Source: Desulfotalea sp. (GTDB lineage Bacteria; Desulfobacterota; Desulfobulbia; Desulfobulbales; Desulfocapsaceae). From it: 64,000 bases of DNA. Shown piece after piece: positions 55,204 to 64,000 of this stretch; position 1 is the stretch's first letter, and each line of letters opens with the position of its first letter. The notes under the pieces are model-generated. The model saw nothing but the letters and a program-made list of their open reading frames with translations, was not told the DNA's origin and made no database searches. The stretch spans positions 62,001 to 126,000 of the forward strand of contig NVXR01000033.1 of NCBI GenBank assembly GCA_002733995.1, given 5' to 3'. Both the position numbers and the translations under genes were made by a program.

Positions 55204-56484
55204 TTAGTCGAGCAGGGCAAGGAGGTCTGGCCCGAGGTAGGTACGCTCATTTTCGCCGAGGATACCTAGGGAAAGACAAATCAGAGTCCAGAAGTGGACT
55301 ACCCCATAATCACCACCATAAAAATGGCCGATATCTTCCATCTGTGAATGGCAGTTATGGCATGGGGTGAGTACGTATGCCGCCTTGGTTGCCGCGATTT
55401 GGTCAAATTTACGTTTACCATAGGCGCGTCTGTGGTCGGTCATACCCGCCTGGAGAAAGCCACCACCACCACCACAGCAGTAGTTGGCACTACGATTAGG
55501 CTGCATGTCGATGAAATTCTCTTCTCCGACAAGTTTTTTTACTACAAAGCGCATATCATCGGCGATGGAATCGCCGTAGGCTTTTCGTACAATCATACAG
55601 GGGTCTTGTACGGTAAACTTGATATTGTTTACATTCCAGTCTGAGTTTACCGGCAGTTTGCCTTCACGAATCCACTGGGCGTAATAGGTGACAAGACTCT
55701 CTAGTTTGAAATTTACATCCATGTTAAACTTATGGATCCCATTCCACATGGTGTAATAGCTGTGGCCGCATTCTGTATTGAGCCACACCTTGCAACCCAG
55801 CTTGTTTACTGCATCGACACGGGTTTTAATAACCTTATACCAGGCGTCATCGTCACCTGAAAACATACAGAAGTTTTCAGCTGCCCATCCCTTGGAAGAG
55901 TAGGTCCAATCTGCACCAACCATATCAAAAATCTTCCAGAGGGGAACCATTTCATCCGGTTCACTCATCGGTTCTCTTGAGTTCTGGTTAACAAAAAAAT
56001 GGGTGCCTGGTTTATCCATGGGTGCTTCGAGTTTCTCAAAGCCTGTCTGGGTTTCGCGGACTTCCTTAAGGACGTCATCAACCACAAAGATAAAATCTTC
56101 AGGCGGTAGTCCCATGGCGCTTGTGGAATCTGTGGAGCGAATCAGTTCGCAGGAGCGTACAATTCCAGAAGGTTTTTTCTCCTGTGGCCAGTTACCCCGG
56201 GCGATGAAGACAAGCTGAGAAATATCAATATTCATGGGGCAGACGTGCTGGCATCTTTTACATTGGGTGCAGCACCAGATCCATGGAGTTGTGGACAGCT
56301 CTTCATCCATACCGAGTAGAGCCATACGGATGAATTTTCTAGGATCCATATTCTCAAGCCCCGACGCCGGACAACCGGAAGAGCAGAGACCGCAGGTAAG
56401 GCATGCCTCAAAACTGGCCCCTTCGGGGAGCAGTTCCATGGCGAGTTCTTTAAAATTTAATGTAGTTGTTTTTTGATCCGACAT
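55204..56484 (-). CDS. glpC: Anaerobic glycerol-3-phosphate dehydrogenase subunit C (Fe-S, HdrD-like)
   Basis: Membrane-linked electron carrier from GlpA to quinone. Two ferredoxin-type clusters: CLTCGLCSSGCPASG and CCTQCKRCQHVCPMNID. The C-terminal half has CCG-type cysteines (VQDPCMIVRKAYG, NYCCGGGGGFLQAGMTD and TPCHNCHSQM). 426 residues. Last gene of glpABC. The CCG part resembles heterodisulfide reductase HdrD, so it might pass electrons to a partner other than quinone. Confidence 0.86.
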   Translation of the reverse strand: MSDQKTTTLNFKELAMELLPEGASFEACLTCGLCSSGCPASGLENMDPRKFIRMALLGMDEELSTTPWIWCCTQCKRCQHVCPMNIDISQLVFIARGNWPQEKKPSGIVRSCELIRSTDSTSAMGLPPEDFIFVVDDVLKEVRETQTGFEKLEAPMDKPGTHFFVNQNSREPMSEPDEMVPLWKIFDMVGADWTYSSKGWAAENFCMFSGDDDAWYKVIKTRVDAVNKLGCKVWLNTECGHSYYTMWNGIHKFNMDVNFKLESLVTYYAQWIREGKLPVNSDWNVNNIKFTVQDPCMIVRKAYGDSIADDMRFVVKKLVGEENFIDMQPNRSANYCCGGGGGFLQAGMTDHRRAYGKRKFDQIAATKAAYVLTPCHNCHSQMEDIGHFYGGDYGVVHFWTLICLSLGILGENERTYLGPDLLALLD

Positions 56485-56506
56485 GGTTGGTCACACTCCC
56501 TGTCGC

Positions 56507-57790
56507 TTATGCGTGTAAAAAATTATCGACAGCTTCTACTGCCTTATATGCTGTCGCGATGGCTATACCGGCGCCACTTCGACTACGAATCCAGTCCTGA
56601 TGGGCGAGGATGATACCGGCGGCAAAAAGACGCTCGTGATACGGCCTCCCATCTTCACCTATGGGTCTAAATGAATCGTCAATTTCAATCCCTGCCTTAT
56701 GGATGGCGTGGCCACGGCTGTCGGTGTACTGCTCAAAGTACCAGTCATCGCGTTTGGCCGGTTGGGTTACAGGCAGGTTAAGTAGCGATTCATTAATGCC
56801 TGTTATATGGGCCTCTAGTCCTCCACTTAAAAAACGACCAGTTGCGAGGATAACCGCTTTGGCTTTAATGGTGATTGGCCCATGGTTATCTGTCAGGCTC
56901 AGGGTGGCGCTGTCGTCGTCGAAGGTGAGTGAGCTTACCTTTTGCTGGGGGATCAGGATGATACCCTTTTCAGGGAAGACCTGCTCGAACAACTCTCGTA
57001 GCCGAATACCTGGCACCGACGGTGGCATTGTCGGGATCTCAAAAATTTCAAAACCGGTCAATCGTTCCAACTCAGTTTTTATAAAATCAGGATTATGCAT
57101 ACCAAGTACTGCTGGAAGGCCAATGACCTTTGCATTACCTGCCACAGCTTTTATGGATTCTGCAAGTGCTTCCCGTGTTTTCTCAACCTCAAGGGCGCGG
57201 GCCATCACTTCTGGATAAATTTCACCACTCAGCATTTCCGGAAATACGATTCGTTCGGCTTTGAGGGTGGGCCACTGTTTGTGAAGATTTGCGACGACTT
57301 GCTTGCCGCTAAATCCTTTGAGCCCTTTGAAGTCAACAATGACACATGCTGTCTTGGCTGCAAAAGCCTTAGGCCCCGCGGCCATAGTTGCTGGGACACA
57401 GAGGGTTTTCTTCAGGGTTCCAGCGGGACTGAGCGCCGTAATATTGCTATCTCCCGGGCTGGAATAAGCAATACCACATTCCCCTAGAAAGGCGGTAAAC
57501 TCATTAAATGCTGCTCGGATATCAGCGGCTGAGATGCCGTTTAAGGGGTGGTCGGGACAGCGGTCTTTTAAGGCCGTAATTGCGTCCCACGGGTTGTCGA
57601 TCGCCCCCTTGTCTCCCTCTAGTTTTCCCAGTAAATCAAGGTAACCGGTGGTGTAGGCAACCGCTCCAGTATTACCAACTTGGGCTGTGGTGATTTTTTT
57701 ATTAAGGGCAAATATGGACGCAGCACAACCGGCTATGCCTGAGCCAATCACAGCCAGTTCCGTTTCAAAATAACGAGCTTCTTCTATCAT
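56507..57790 (-). CDS. glpB: Anaerobic glycerol-3-phosphate dehydrogenase subunit B
   Basis: Flavin-binding partner of GlpA. ELAVIGSGIAGCAASIFAL is the FAD site; VGNTGAVAYTTGYLDLLGK and VILATGRFLSGGLEAHITG are GlpB signatures. 427 residues. GGAGAAG precedes the ATG. It lies between glpA and glpC. Confidence 0.92.
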   Translation of the reverse strand: MIEEARYFETELAVIGSGIAGCAASIFALNKKITTAQVGNTGAVAYTTGYLDLLGKLEGDKGAIDNPWDAITALKDRCPDHPLNGISAADIRAAFNEFTAFLGECGIAYSSPGDSNITALSPAGTLKKTLCVPATMAAGPKAFAAKTACVIVDFKGLKGFSGKQVVANLHKQWPTLKAERIVFPEMLSGEIYPEVMARALEVEKTREALAESIKAVAGNAKVIGLPAVLGMHNPDFIKTELERLTGFEIFEIPTMPPSVPGIRLRELFEQVFPEKGIILIPQQKVSSLTFDDDSATLSLTDNHGPITIKAKAVILATGRFLSGGLEAHITGINESLLNLPVTQPAKRDDWYFEQYTDSRGHAIHKAGIEIDDSFRPIGEDGRPYHERLFAAGIILAHQDWIRSRSGAGIAIATAYKAVEAVDNFLHA

Positions 57791-57840
57791 GAACTTCTCC
57801 GCAAAAATTGAGATCTAACCCCTGGAAATATGTGCTACAC

Positions 57841-57864
57841 AGGGGGTTGCTTTCGCAACCTCCT
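57841..57864 (-). other. Hairpin between glpA and glpB
   Basis: AGGGGGTTGC and GCAACCTCCT pair with one mismatch around TTTC. It lies in the 87-base space between the two genes, where it could adjust the relative amount of GlpA. Confidence 0.5.
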
Positions 57865-57877
57865 AGGGGCTAAGGCG

Positions 57878-59485
57878 TTAATCGTTGTCCAGGGTATCGA
57901 GACCAAGCAGACCGCAATGAAGTGCTTCTGCGAGTTCCATCTGGGCTGCCTGTTGCCCCCAAATGACCGTTCTCATGCCCTTAAAGCGTTCGTTGAAAAA
58001 ATCTTTCATGTGGATCAAACCGGTTTCATCTTGATAGTAGCCGCAATCATAGAGGTATGATGCTATACGTATCCCACAAAATGAACCCTGGCATGGGCCT
58101 TTTCCTGCTCTTGAACGAAGAGCGATTGCTTCAAGGGTCATTTCTTCATCGGTATCCGGCGCGCATTTGATAATTTCGTCAATGGCGGATTGGGGAACCA
58201 TTTCGCATTCGCAGAGGATCATATCCTCTGGATTGTTTTCTTTATACCAGTAGCGGGGTGCTGCACCTGGCTCTGTCCAACGGCAAGCGTCGTCTTTTGG
58301 CAGGGGGATGGTCTTGGTTTGACAGCCGGTGGTATTGCCCATTCGGGTGGCTACAAGGTCCGATGTCTTTTGTGCCATCTGGCGAAAGGTGGTGAGTTTT
58401 CCACCCGTTATTGTGCAAAAATTCTCAAGCCCCTGGGTGGTGTGGTTGAGGAGGGCAAAACCTCGGGTCGCTTCCCGGTCGTCTCCGGCCCCTGCTCCTT
58501 GAAGGAGTGGTCGTACCCTGGAAAATGCCCGTATATATCTTGCGGTGGCAAGGGCTGGAATCATCGCAGAGCCTTCAATGACATTACGGTCAATCTCTGC
58601 CACTGTTGGAATGACGCTGTCGAGCTCTTCTGTGCGTATGGAGGTGGTACCAAGTACAGAAACAGTTCCTCCTGGAACTAAAATGTCCCCATCGGCAGGT
58701 GGTCGCAGGCGGTTGACAACATGATCTGCCATCCGGTCATGACTAATAAGCAGGGTGCCTTTAGAATAGGAGAGGTGCACGTCTGTACAGCCGGCTAACT
58801 GGGCAATATTCATGGCCCAGGCGCCACCTGCATTGACAAACTGCTTGGCTCTTATATGGATAGTGGCATTGGTTTTGTTATTTCGGCAGACAGCTTCTGT
58901 GATAAGGCCATTTTTAGTGATAAAGCCCACGATTTGGGTGTGGGGTTGATACACGCTGTCGTTGAAAGCCCGTGCATGGGCAACATTTTCAAGGGCAAGT
59001 CTAAATGGGTCTATTGTTGCGTCGGGAACCCGGTACGCCTTTATCAGGTCTTTGGAGAGGTGAGGCTCAACGGCTAAAGCTTCTGCGGGACTAAGCTCTT
59101 CGACCTGGATACCTGCGGTCTGGCATAAACCTGGGAACGTATCTGCGAAGGCCATATCATCACCTTTAACAGCAACAAAAAGTCCACCCGTCTCTTCCAC
59201 ACATTGTGGGGCCAGTCTTTTCAGGATCTCGTTCTCAATCCTGCATTCAATGGCGGCGTGTTGATCGTTGGAGACGTAGCGGCCACCGGAGTGAAGCAGG
59301 CCGTGATTGCCACCGGATGCACCTGCGCAGAGATCCTGTTTATCCACGAGGAGGGTTTGTATTCCTCGTAGGGCAAGATCGCGCATTATACCAGCGCCGG
59401 TTACACCGCCGCCGATGATTAAAACCTCAGTCTCAAGGGTTTGTACTCCTGCACCTGAAGACTTTAAAACGCAAGGGGAAACCAT
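57878..59485 (-). CDS. glpA: Anaerobic glycerol-3-phosphate dehydrogenase subunit A
   Basis: Catalytic FAD subunit that oxidises glycerol-3-phosphate to DHAP. TEVLIIGGGVTGAGIMRDLA binds FAD; GGNHGLLHSGGRYV is a family motif. The last 110 residues hold a BFD-like [2Fe-2S] domain, LCECEMVPQ and GPCQGSFCG. The frame starts at a TTG at 59494, but ATG 59485 has AGAGGA upstream. A 30-bp imperfect palindrome 118 bases upstream may be its operator. Confidence 0.94.
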   Translation of the reverse strand: MVSPCVLKSSGAGVQTLETEVLIIGGGVTGAGIMRDLALRGIQTLLVDKQDLCAGASGGNHGLLHSGGRYVSNDQHAAIECRIENEILKRLAPQCVEETGGLFVAVKGDDMAFADTFPGLCQTAGIQVEELSPAEALAVEPHLSKDLIKAYRVPDATIDPFRLALENVAHARAFNDSVYQPHTQIVGFITKNGLITEAVCRNNKTNATIHIRAKQFVNAGGAWAMNIAQLAGCTDVHLSYSKGTLLISHDRMADHVVNRLRPPADGDILVPGGTVSVLGTTSIRTEELDSVIPTVAEIDRNVIEGSAMIPALATARYIRAFSRVRPLLQGAGAGDDREATRGFALLNHTTQGLENFCTITGGKLTTFRQMAQKTSDLVATRMGNTTGCQTKTIPLPKDDACRWTEPGAAPRYWYKENNPEDMILCECEMVPQSAIDEIIKCAPDTDEEMTLEAIALRSRAGKGPCQGSFCGIRIASYLYDCGYYQDETGLIHMKDFFNERFKGMRTVIWGQQAAQMELAEALHCGLLGLDTLDND

Positions 59486-59602
59486 AGTTTTCAATCCTCT
59501 GTTTGGAAATGTTGTCGATATGGCAGGCTGAAAACGTTGCTACCCTGCGACAGTTTCGTCAAAATTATACAGTCGCAATTGTAAACTTGTTTGCGGTATT
59601 GT

Positions 59603-59632
59603 TCAAGTGAAAACGAATTAAATTTCACATGA
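59603..59632. promoter_or_regulatory. Operator-like palindrome upstream of glpA
   Basis: TCA-A-GTGAAA-N10-TTTCAC-A-TGA is a symmetric 30-bp site. It could bind a glycerol-responsive or CRP/FNR-type factor; it is not a clear E. coli GlpR site. Confidence 0.4.
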
Positions 59633-59790
59633 AACTGCAGTCGCTTCAAAGTGAATGTTGGCCAGGGGGCTTGTTCTTCCGTATCTGTCTTTCTTCATAA
59701 CTACAAGAGGTGCTGATATGATAGATCTTTTACCTGTTTAATGGCGGTTCAAAGGGGTGGAGAGTGGGACACAACTCCACCGGAGTGGGA

Positions 59791-59818
59791 GACAGCCATG
59801 GTGTAGACCATGGCTGTC
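59791..59818 (-). terminator. Hairpin after glpK
   Basis: GACAGCCATGGT and ACCATGGCTGTC are perfect 12-base arms around GTAG, 12 bases past the glpK stop. No T-run, so perhaps an mRNA-end protector or attenuator before glpA. Confidence 0.6.
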
Positions 59819-59829
59819 GAGTGCTGTTG

Positions 59830-61317
59830 TTACTTGGTGAGGGTTCTTGAGACGGCGTCCTGCCAGCCCTTGTATTTTCTGACACGGACCTCTTCCTCAA
59901 GATCAGGGATAAAGCGTTTTTCCCGATGCCAGTCATTCCCCATATCTTCAGGTGCTGGGCAGATTCCGACGAAAAGGCCCGCGAGATATGCTGCACCAAG
60001 TGCCGTAGTTTCTAAAACTTTTGGCCGGTCAACGGGAACATTTAAGATGTCAGAGAGAAACTGCATGGTGTAGTTGGAGGCAACCATACCCCCATCCACC
60101 CTGAGGACGGTTTCATCCATGTCAGGCCAGTCTTTTCGCATGGCATCAAGCAGATCCCTTGTTTGGTAACAGACCGATTCGAGTGCTGCCTTAGAGAGTT
60201 CAGCAGGACCAGTTGCCCTGGTAATTCCAAAGATTGCGCCCCGGGCCTCGCTATCCCAATGGGGCGCACCAAGACCGGTAAAGGCGGGGACAAGATATAC
60301 ATCCTGATTAATATCCGCCTGTCTTGCAAGTTTTCCTGTCTCGGACGCCTCTTCGATGAGGCCCATGGCATCACGCATCCATTGAACGGCAGCACCGGCC
60401 ACAAAGATAGAACCTTCAAGGGCGTATGTTGTCTTGCCGCCCAACCTATAGCCGATGGTGGTGAGTAGTTTATTGTGGGAAACAACCGCCTTGTTGCCGG
60501 TATTGAGTACAATGAAACAGCCAGTGCCGTAGGTTGACTTGATCATTCCAGGATGAAAACATGCCTGGCCAACGAGGGCGGCCTGTTGATCGCCGGCAAT
60601 ACCACCAATCTGGATTGTTGCTCCGAAAAGCTTCGGGTCTGTTTTGCCGAAATCGGCTGAGCAGTCAAGAACCTTGGGCAGGAGATTTTGCGGAATATCC
60701 AGCAAGGCAAGAAGCTCTTTATCCCAGCAATTATCATGGATGTTAAAGAGCATGGTTCTGGAGGCGTTGGTTGCATCGGTTGTGTGACTTACCCCGCCAG
60801 TCAGACGCCAGAGGAGAAAGGTGTCAATGGTACCAAAGAGCAGTGCACCTGCCTCGGCTTTTGCCCGTGCGCCTTCAACGTTATCAAGGAGCCATTTTAT
60901 TTTTGTGCCGGAAAAATAGGAGTCGAGGCGCAAACCTGTTTTTTGGGTGATCATCTTGTCGTGCCCTGCTTTACTTAATTCGGCACAGTATTCGGTGGTT
61001 CTACGGTCCTGCCATACGATGGCCTTATGGATGGGGATACCAGTGACTTTGTCCCATATAATAGTGGTTTCTCGCTGGTTTGTTATGCCGATACTTGCGA
61101 TATCTGTCGCGCTGAGGCCAGAGTTTTTTAAAGCTTTTTTGCAGGTAGACAGAGTCGTGGACCAGATTTCTTCTGGATCATGTTCAACCCATCCAGATTT
61201 GGGAAAGAACTGTTTGAACTCTTCCTGGGCAGAGGCAACTCTCTCGAGAGAAGAGTTGAAAATAATAGCCCTGCTGGAGGTAGTTCCCTGGTCGATTGCA
61301 AGAATATGCGATGCCAT
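59830..61317 (-). CDS. glpK: Glycerol kinase
   Basis: Phosphorylates glycerol with [18 protein letters not shown] is the phosphate loop of the FGGY family, [10 protein letters not shown] and [14 protein letters not shown] the glycerol site, and [19 protein letters not shown] the C-terminal signature. 495 residues. AAGGAG precedes the ATG. It sits between the glycerol ABC importer genes and glpABC. Confidence 0.97.
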   Translation of the reverse strand: MASHILAIDQGTTSSRAIIFNSSLERVASAQEEFKQFFPKSGWVEHDPEEIWSTTLSTCKKALKNSGLSATDIASIGITNQRETTIIWDKVTGIPIHKAIVWQDRRTTEYCAELSKAGHDKMITQKTGLRLDSYFSGTKIKWLLDNVEGARAKAEAGALLFGTIDTFLLWRLTGGVSHTTDATNASRTMLFNIHDNCWDKELLALLDIPQNLLPKVLDCSADFGKTDPKLFGATIQIGGIAGDQQAALVGQACFHPGMIKSTYGTGCFIVLNTGNKAVVSHNKLLTTIGYRLGGKTTYALEGSIFVAGAAVQWMRDAMGLIEEASETGKLARQADINQDVYLVPAFTGLGAPHWDSEARGAIFGITRATGPAELSKAALESVCYQTRDLLDAMRKDWPDMDETVLRVDGGMVASNYTMQFLSDILNVPVDRPKVLETTALGAAYLAGLFVGICPAPEDMGNDWHREKRFIPDLEEEVRVRKYKGWQDAVSRTLTK

Positions 61318-61374
61318 CGCTAATCTCCTTATGTAAGGATCCGGATAATACGGACAATGGTAAATTGGTCAAAG

Positions 61375-61410
61375 AAAAGCAGGTTGTGGCAATTGCCACA
61401 ACCTGCTTTT
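61375..61410 (-). terminator. Perfect 36-bp palindrome after glpV
   Basis: AAAAGCAGGTTGTGGC-AATT-GCCACAACCTGCTTTT. Ends the binding-protein transcript on the minus strand and separates it from glpK. Confidence 0.85.
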
Positions 61411-61476
61411 TGCCTGAAACAGGCTGGTACTGTTTTTCTCTCTTGTTTAAATCTACTTTCGAGAGAGGAAAGCAAC

Positions 61477-63198
61477 TTACTCGTTAATGGCAGTTGCCCA
61501 GCTTTTTACGAGTTCATCGTAGTCAATGGTTATACCCTGTGGTTTCTCGTTGGCAAGTTTTGCTTTTGGAGAACCAGGACGATTGAGCCAGATAGAAGGA
61601 TCTATTGGCTTATTCAGTTTAGGACCACATTCACCCTGGATTCCTGAACGTTGAAGACGTGAAAGCACTTTATCTTGTTGTTTTGCAAGAGCATCCATTG
61701 CTTCTTGGGGCGTTTTGTCACCGGTTACTGCATCGGCTACATTTTGCCACCAGAGTTGAGCCAGTTTAGGATAGTCTGGCACGTTGGTGCCGGTAGGAGT
61801 CCACTGAATGCGGGCGGGGCTTCTATAGAATTCAACAAGTCCTCCGAGTCTAGGGGCACGCTCGGTGAAAGACTCATCGAAGATATCACTGTTACGGAAT
61901 GGAGTGAGGCCTACATGGGTCTTCTTGAGGGAAACAGTTTTGGAAACAACAAATTGTGCGTAGAGCCATGCCGCTTTGCGACGTTTCACTGGTGTGGAAT
62001 TCATCAAGGTCCATGAACCGGCATCCTGATAGCCCAGTTTCATGCCTTCCGACCAGTAAGGTCCGTGGGGGGAAGGGGCCATCCGCCATTTAGGGTAGCC
62101 ATTCTCATCCATAACCGGGGTGCCGAGTTTTGCCGCATCTGCGGTGAAAGCGGTGTACCAGAAAATTTGTTGGGCAATGGCACCCTGGGATGGCACAGGA
62201 CCTGCTTCCGAGAAGGTCATACCAGAAGCCTCAGGTGGAGCATATTTTTTCAGCCATTCGATGTATTTGGTTGTTGCGTAAACCGCGGGGGGTGCATTAG
62301 TCGCACCACCACGGGAGACGGAAGAGCCAACGGGGCTACATCCTTCTACCCTGATACCCCATTCGTCAACAGGTAGGCCGTTTGGAATGCCTGCATCTCC
62401 GGTACCTGCCATGGAGAACCATGCGTCGGTGAAGCGCCACCCTAGAGATGGATCTTTCTTGCCATAGTCCATATGACCGTAAACTTTTTTGCCATCGATC
62501 TCTTTTATTGTCTCTGTGAAAAATTCGGCGATATCTTCGTAGGCGGACCAGTTAACGGGTACACCAAGTTCGTAGCCGTAGATTTCCTTGAATTGGGCCT
62601 TAATCTCCGGGCGTTTGAACCAGTCATAACGAAACCAGTAAAGGTTTGCGAACTGCTGGTCAGGTAGTTGATAGAGGTTTCCGTCCGGACCTGTGGTGAA
62701 AGAAAGACCCATGAAGTCATCAAGATCAAGACCAGGGTTTGTTACTTCTGCACCTTCACCCGCCATCCAGTCGGTGAGGTTTGTTGCCTGTTTATAACGA
62801 AAATGTGTTCCGATGAGATCAGAGTCATTGATGTATGCATCGTAGATGTTTTTGTTGGACTGCATTTGGGTTTGCAGTTTTTCAATAACGTCACCCTCTC
62901 CGATGAGGTCGTGGGTTACTTTAATGCCGGTGATCTCATAAAAAGCTTTTGCAAGGATCTTGGACTCATACTCGTGGGTGGTAAGTGTTTCCGAGACGAC
63001 GTTAATTTTCATTCCTTTGAATGGTTCAGCTGCCTGGATGAACCATTCCATCTCTTTGACTTGGTCTTCCTTAGAGATTGTGGATGGTTGAAACTCACTA
63101 TCTATCCAACTCTTTGCTTCGTTGATCCCCGCCAGGACTACGGCGGGACCAGCCAGAAGAGCGGCCATGGCTGTTGCTGTTACGAGCTTTTTGATCAT
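61477..63198 (-). CDS. glpV: Glycerol ABC transporter binding protein (GlpV type)
   Basis: Periplasmic receptor of a CUT1 importer. Signal peptide LVTATAMAALLAGPAVVLAG. The body FEITG-like region (ILAKAFYEITGIKVTHDLIG), LYQLPDQQFANLYWFRYDWF and MKLGYQDAGSWTLMNSTPVK match GlpV, the glycerol-binding protein of the glpSTPQUV system of Rhizobium. 573 residues, long as in that family. GAGGAG precedes the ATG. Neighbouring DUF2160, glpQ-like permease and glpK support glycerol. Confidence 0.87.
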   Translation of the reverse strand: MIKKLVTATAMAALLAGPAVVLAGINEAKSWIDSEFQPSTISKEDQVKEMEWFIQAAEPFKGMKINVVSETLTTHEYESKILAKAFYEITGIKVTHDLIGEGDVIEKLQTQMQSNKNIYDAYINDSDLIGTHFRYKQATNLTDWMAGEGAEVTNPGLDLDDFMGLSFTTGPDGNLYQLPDQQFANLYWFRYDWFKRPEIKAQFKEIYGYELGVPVNWSAYEDIAEFFTETIKEIDGKKVYGHMDYGKKDPSLGWRFTDAWFSMAGTGDAGIPNGLPVDEWGIRVEGCSPVGSSVSRGGATNAPPAVYATTKYIEWLKKYAPPEASGMTFSEAGPVPSQGAIAQQIFWYTAFTADAAKLGTPVMDENGYPKWRMAPSPHGPYWSEGMKLGYQDAGSWTLMNSTPVKRRKAAWLYAQFVVSKTVSLKKTHVGLTPFRNSDIFDESFTERAPRLGGLVEFYRSPARIQWTPTGTNVPDYPKLAQLWWQNVADAVTGDKTPQEAMDALAKQQDKVLSRLQRSGIQGECGPKLNKPIDPSIWLNRPGSPKAKLANEKPQGITIDYDELVKSWATAINE

Positions 63199-63507
63199 CG
63201 ATTTTTCTCCTCTATTGTTTTACGATTTCCCTGGCACATGTTAAGGCGACAGAATGAAAAGACCAACTCCGGTAAAAGAGAATCAAGCCGGAGCTAAGTT
63301 GAGCATTTCCTCCAGGTGTATTGCTTATCCGGGGAGGAGGTAAATGCTTATACGTAATTCATTCATAAATGACCATAAAATACGGTCAATGTTAAATGAA
63401 TTTATGGGTAATAAACCCGTAACTCATCAGGTGGATCTAAACCATTGCTGTTAGCCACGACGTAGACGTCGTGGGTGCGATGCTGAATAGTTACTTGAAA
63501 ACAACTG
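63199..63507. other. Gap between glpV and the DUF2160 gene
   Basis: Holds an imperfect hairpin (AATTCATT 63356-63363 with AATGAATT 63395-63402, inner TGACC/GGTCA at 63370-63388) and then a short member of the dispersed repeat family at 63419-63494. No gene. Confidence 0.5.
63419..63494. repeat. Dispersed repeat, copy 6 (76 bp)
   Basis: Starts GTAACTCATCAGG and ends GATGCTGAATAGTTAC. Inside is CCACGACGT-AG-ACGTCGTGG (63455-63474), a perfect 9-bp stem. Probably a shortened copy that has lost about 30 bases. Confidence 0.6.
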
Positions 63508-63792
63508 TTAGACCCACTTGAATACAGCGCATACGTATATCAAGGCGATGGCAAAAGCACACCACAAGCTGATACTGGGAAAGAGGGCTAGCCAGATAAT
63601 ATGAATAAAGGCAGACCCTAAAAGGCTTACAAAGACTCGATCCCCCCGGGTGGTTTCAAAGCGTAATACACCTACACGTGGATCCCCACCAGGGGATTTG
63701 TATTCCCAGATGGTCATTGTCACGAGAATACAGAAAATAGTAATAAAAAAAATGGCTGTTGGGAGGGTCCAGGCCATCCAGCTGAGATTCAT
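63508..63792 (-). CDS. DUF2160 membrane protein of the glycerol ABC system
   Basis: A 94-residue two- or three-helix protein: MNLSWMAWTLPTAIFFITIF and GDRVFVSLLGSAFIHIIWL follow the DUF2160 family found beside glpPQ and glpV. ATG with GAGGAG six bases upstream. Likely a small accessory subunit of the glycerol importer. Confidence 0.88.
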   Translation of the reverse strand: MNLSWMAWTLPTAIFFITIFCILVTMTIWEYKSPGGDPRVGVLRFETTRGDRVFVSLLGSAFIHIIWLALFPSISLWCAFAIALIYVCAVFKWV

Positions 63793-63803
63793 AATGCTCT
63801 CCT

Positions 63804-64000
63804 CTATACTCGGCCGAGGGCAAAACCCTTGGCGATATGATTACGGACAAACCAGATGACGAGGGCACCCGGAACGATGGTCAGGACACCCGCGGCTGAA
63901 AGTACACCCCAGTCAAGTCCGGAGGCGGATACTGTACGGGTCATAATGGCAGAAATAGGTTTTGCATTTACAGCAGTAAGGGTTCTGGCCAGCAGTAGTT
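63804..64000 (-). CDS. glpQ: Glycerol ABC transporter permease GlpQ, C-terminal end (cut by the window edge)
   Basis: The last 65 codons of a MalG-type permease. It reads LLLARTLTAVNAKPISAIM, then LSAAGVLTIVPGALVIWFVR, and ends NHIAKGFALGRV, the usual end of GlpQ. The TAG is 11 bases before the DUF2160 start. The rest lies beyond 64000. Confidence 0.85.
   Translation of the reverse strand, partial: LLLARTLTAVNAKPISAIMTRTVSASGLDWGVLSAAGVLTIVPGALVIWFVRNHIAKGFALGRV

Noticed and set aside
55089..55370. 93-codon plus-strand frame overlapping the end of glpC
   Set aside because: It is antisense to a well-supported gene and lies over a terminator hairpin.
22044..63494. Integron attC sites as the explanation for the repeats
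   Set aside because: No integrase is seen, the repeats are not in tandem with cassettes, and the ends do not show the paired core sites of attC.

Overview
The window looks like chromosome from a Gram-negative, mainly anaerobic, organic-acid-using bacterium. My best guess is a deltaproteobacterium of the Desulfobulbales (Desulfotalea-like). The reasons are LPS genes (waaA, kdsB), two TRAP carboxylate transporters, an anaerobic GlpABC dehydrogenase with a rhizobial-type glycerol ABC importer, a MetF protein carrying the Cys-rich MetV-like tail, and a cytochrome bd operon with a DUF4492 leader gene. The taxon is inference. I see no rRNA, tRNA, phage or intact insertion sequence.

Layout. 1-7.7 kb is envelope related: three glycosyltransferases, a Tat-type M15 peptidase, a small cupin and an ExeA-like ATPase ending in an OmpA domain. 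7.8-13.2 kb holds an NhaC-type antiporter, an Asp/Glu racemase-like protein, a saccharopine-dehydrogenase-like enzyme and a divergent GntR regulator with likely operators, then a small MotA-loop-like protein. 13.5-18.7 kb is amtB-glnB and DUF4492-cydA-cydB plus a 31-residue CydX-like ORF. 18.8-22 kb is def-fmt-larC-pgpA on the minus strand. 22.7-32.4 kb is transport and housekeeping: a fused TRAP permease with a UspA protein, plsY, a quinone oxidoreductase-like gene, and dctPQM with an M24 peptidase. 33-37.4 kb is a type I-F1 CRISPR effector operon (csy1-csy2-csy3-csy4) with a three-repeat degenerate array and no cas1 or cas2-3 in the window. 37.5-42.4 kb has a transglutaminase-like protein, a class III sirtuin, and a PIF1-like helicase overlapping a UPF0149/YecA gene. 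42.9-55 kb has a CoA-transferase/GNAT fusion, a YqhD-like alcohol dehydrogenase with divergent AraC regulator, nhaA, a membrane methyltransferase-like gene, serB, metF-metV, and waaA-kdsB. 55-64 kb is one glycerol block on the minus strand: glpQ (cut by the window edge), DUF2160, glpV, glpK, glpA, glpB, glpC.

How it fits together. The glycerol block would import glycerol, phosphorylate it and oxidise glycerol-3-phosphate into the quinone pool; plsY uses the same phosphate for lipid synthesis. Cytochrome bd, with a Fur-like box over its promoter, fits oxygen protection in an anaerobe.

Most notable: (1) the I-F Cascade operon without nuclease or adaptation genes, with an internal promoter before csy3; (2) a dispersed family of about 107-bp intergenic repeats with GTAAC...GTTAC ends, at six sites; (3) a perfect 42-nt palindrome after the GntR gene; (4) the tiny CydX-like ORF.
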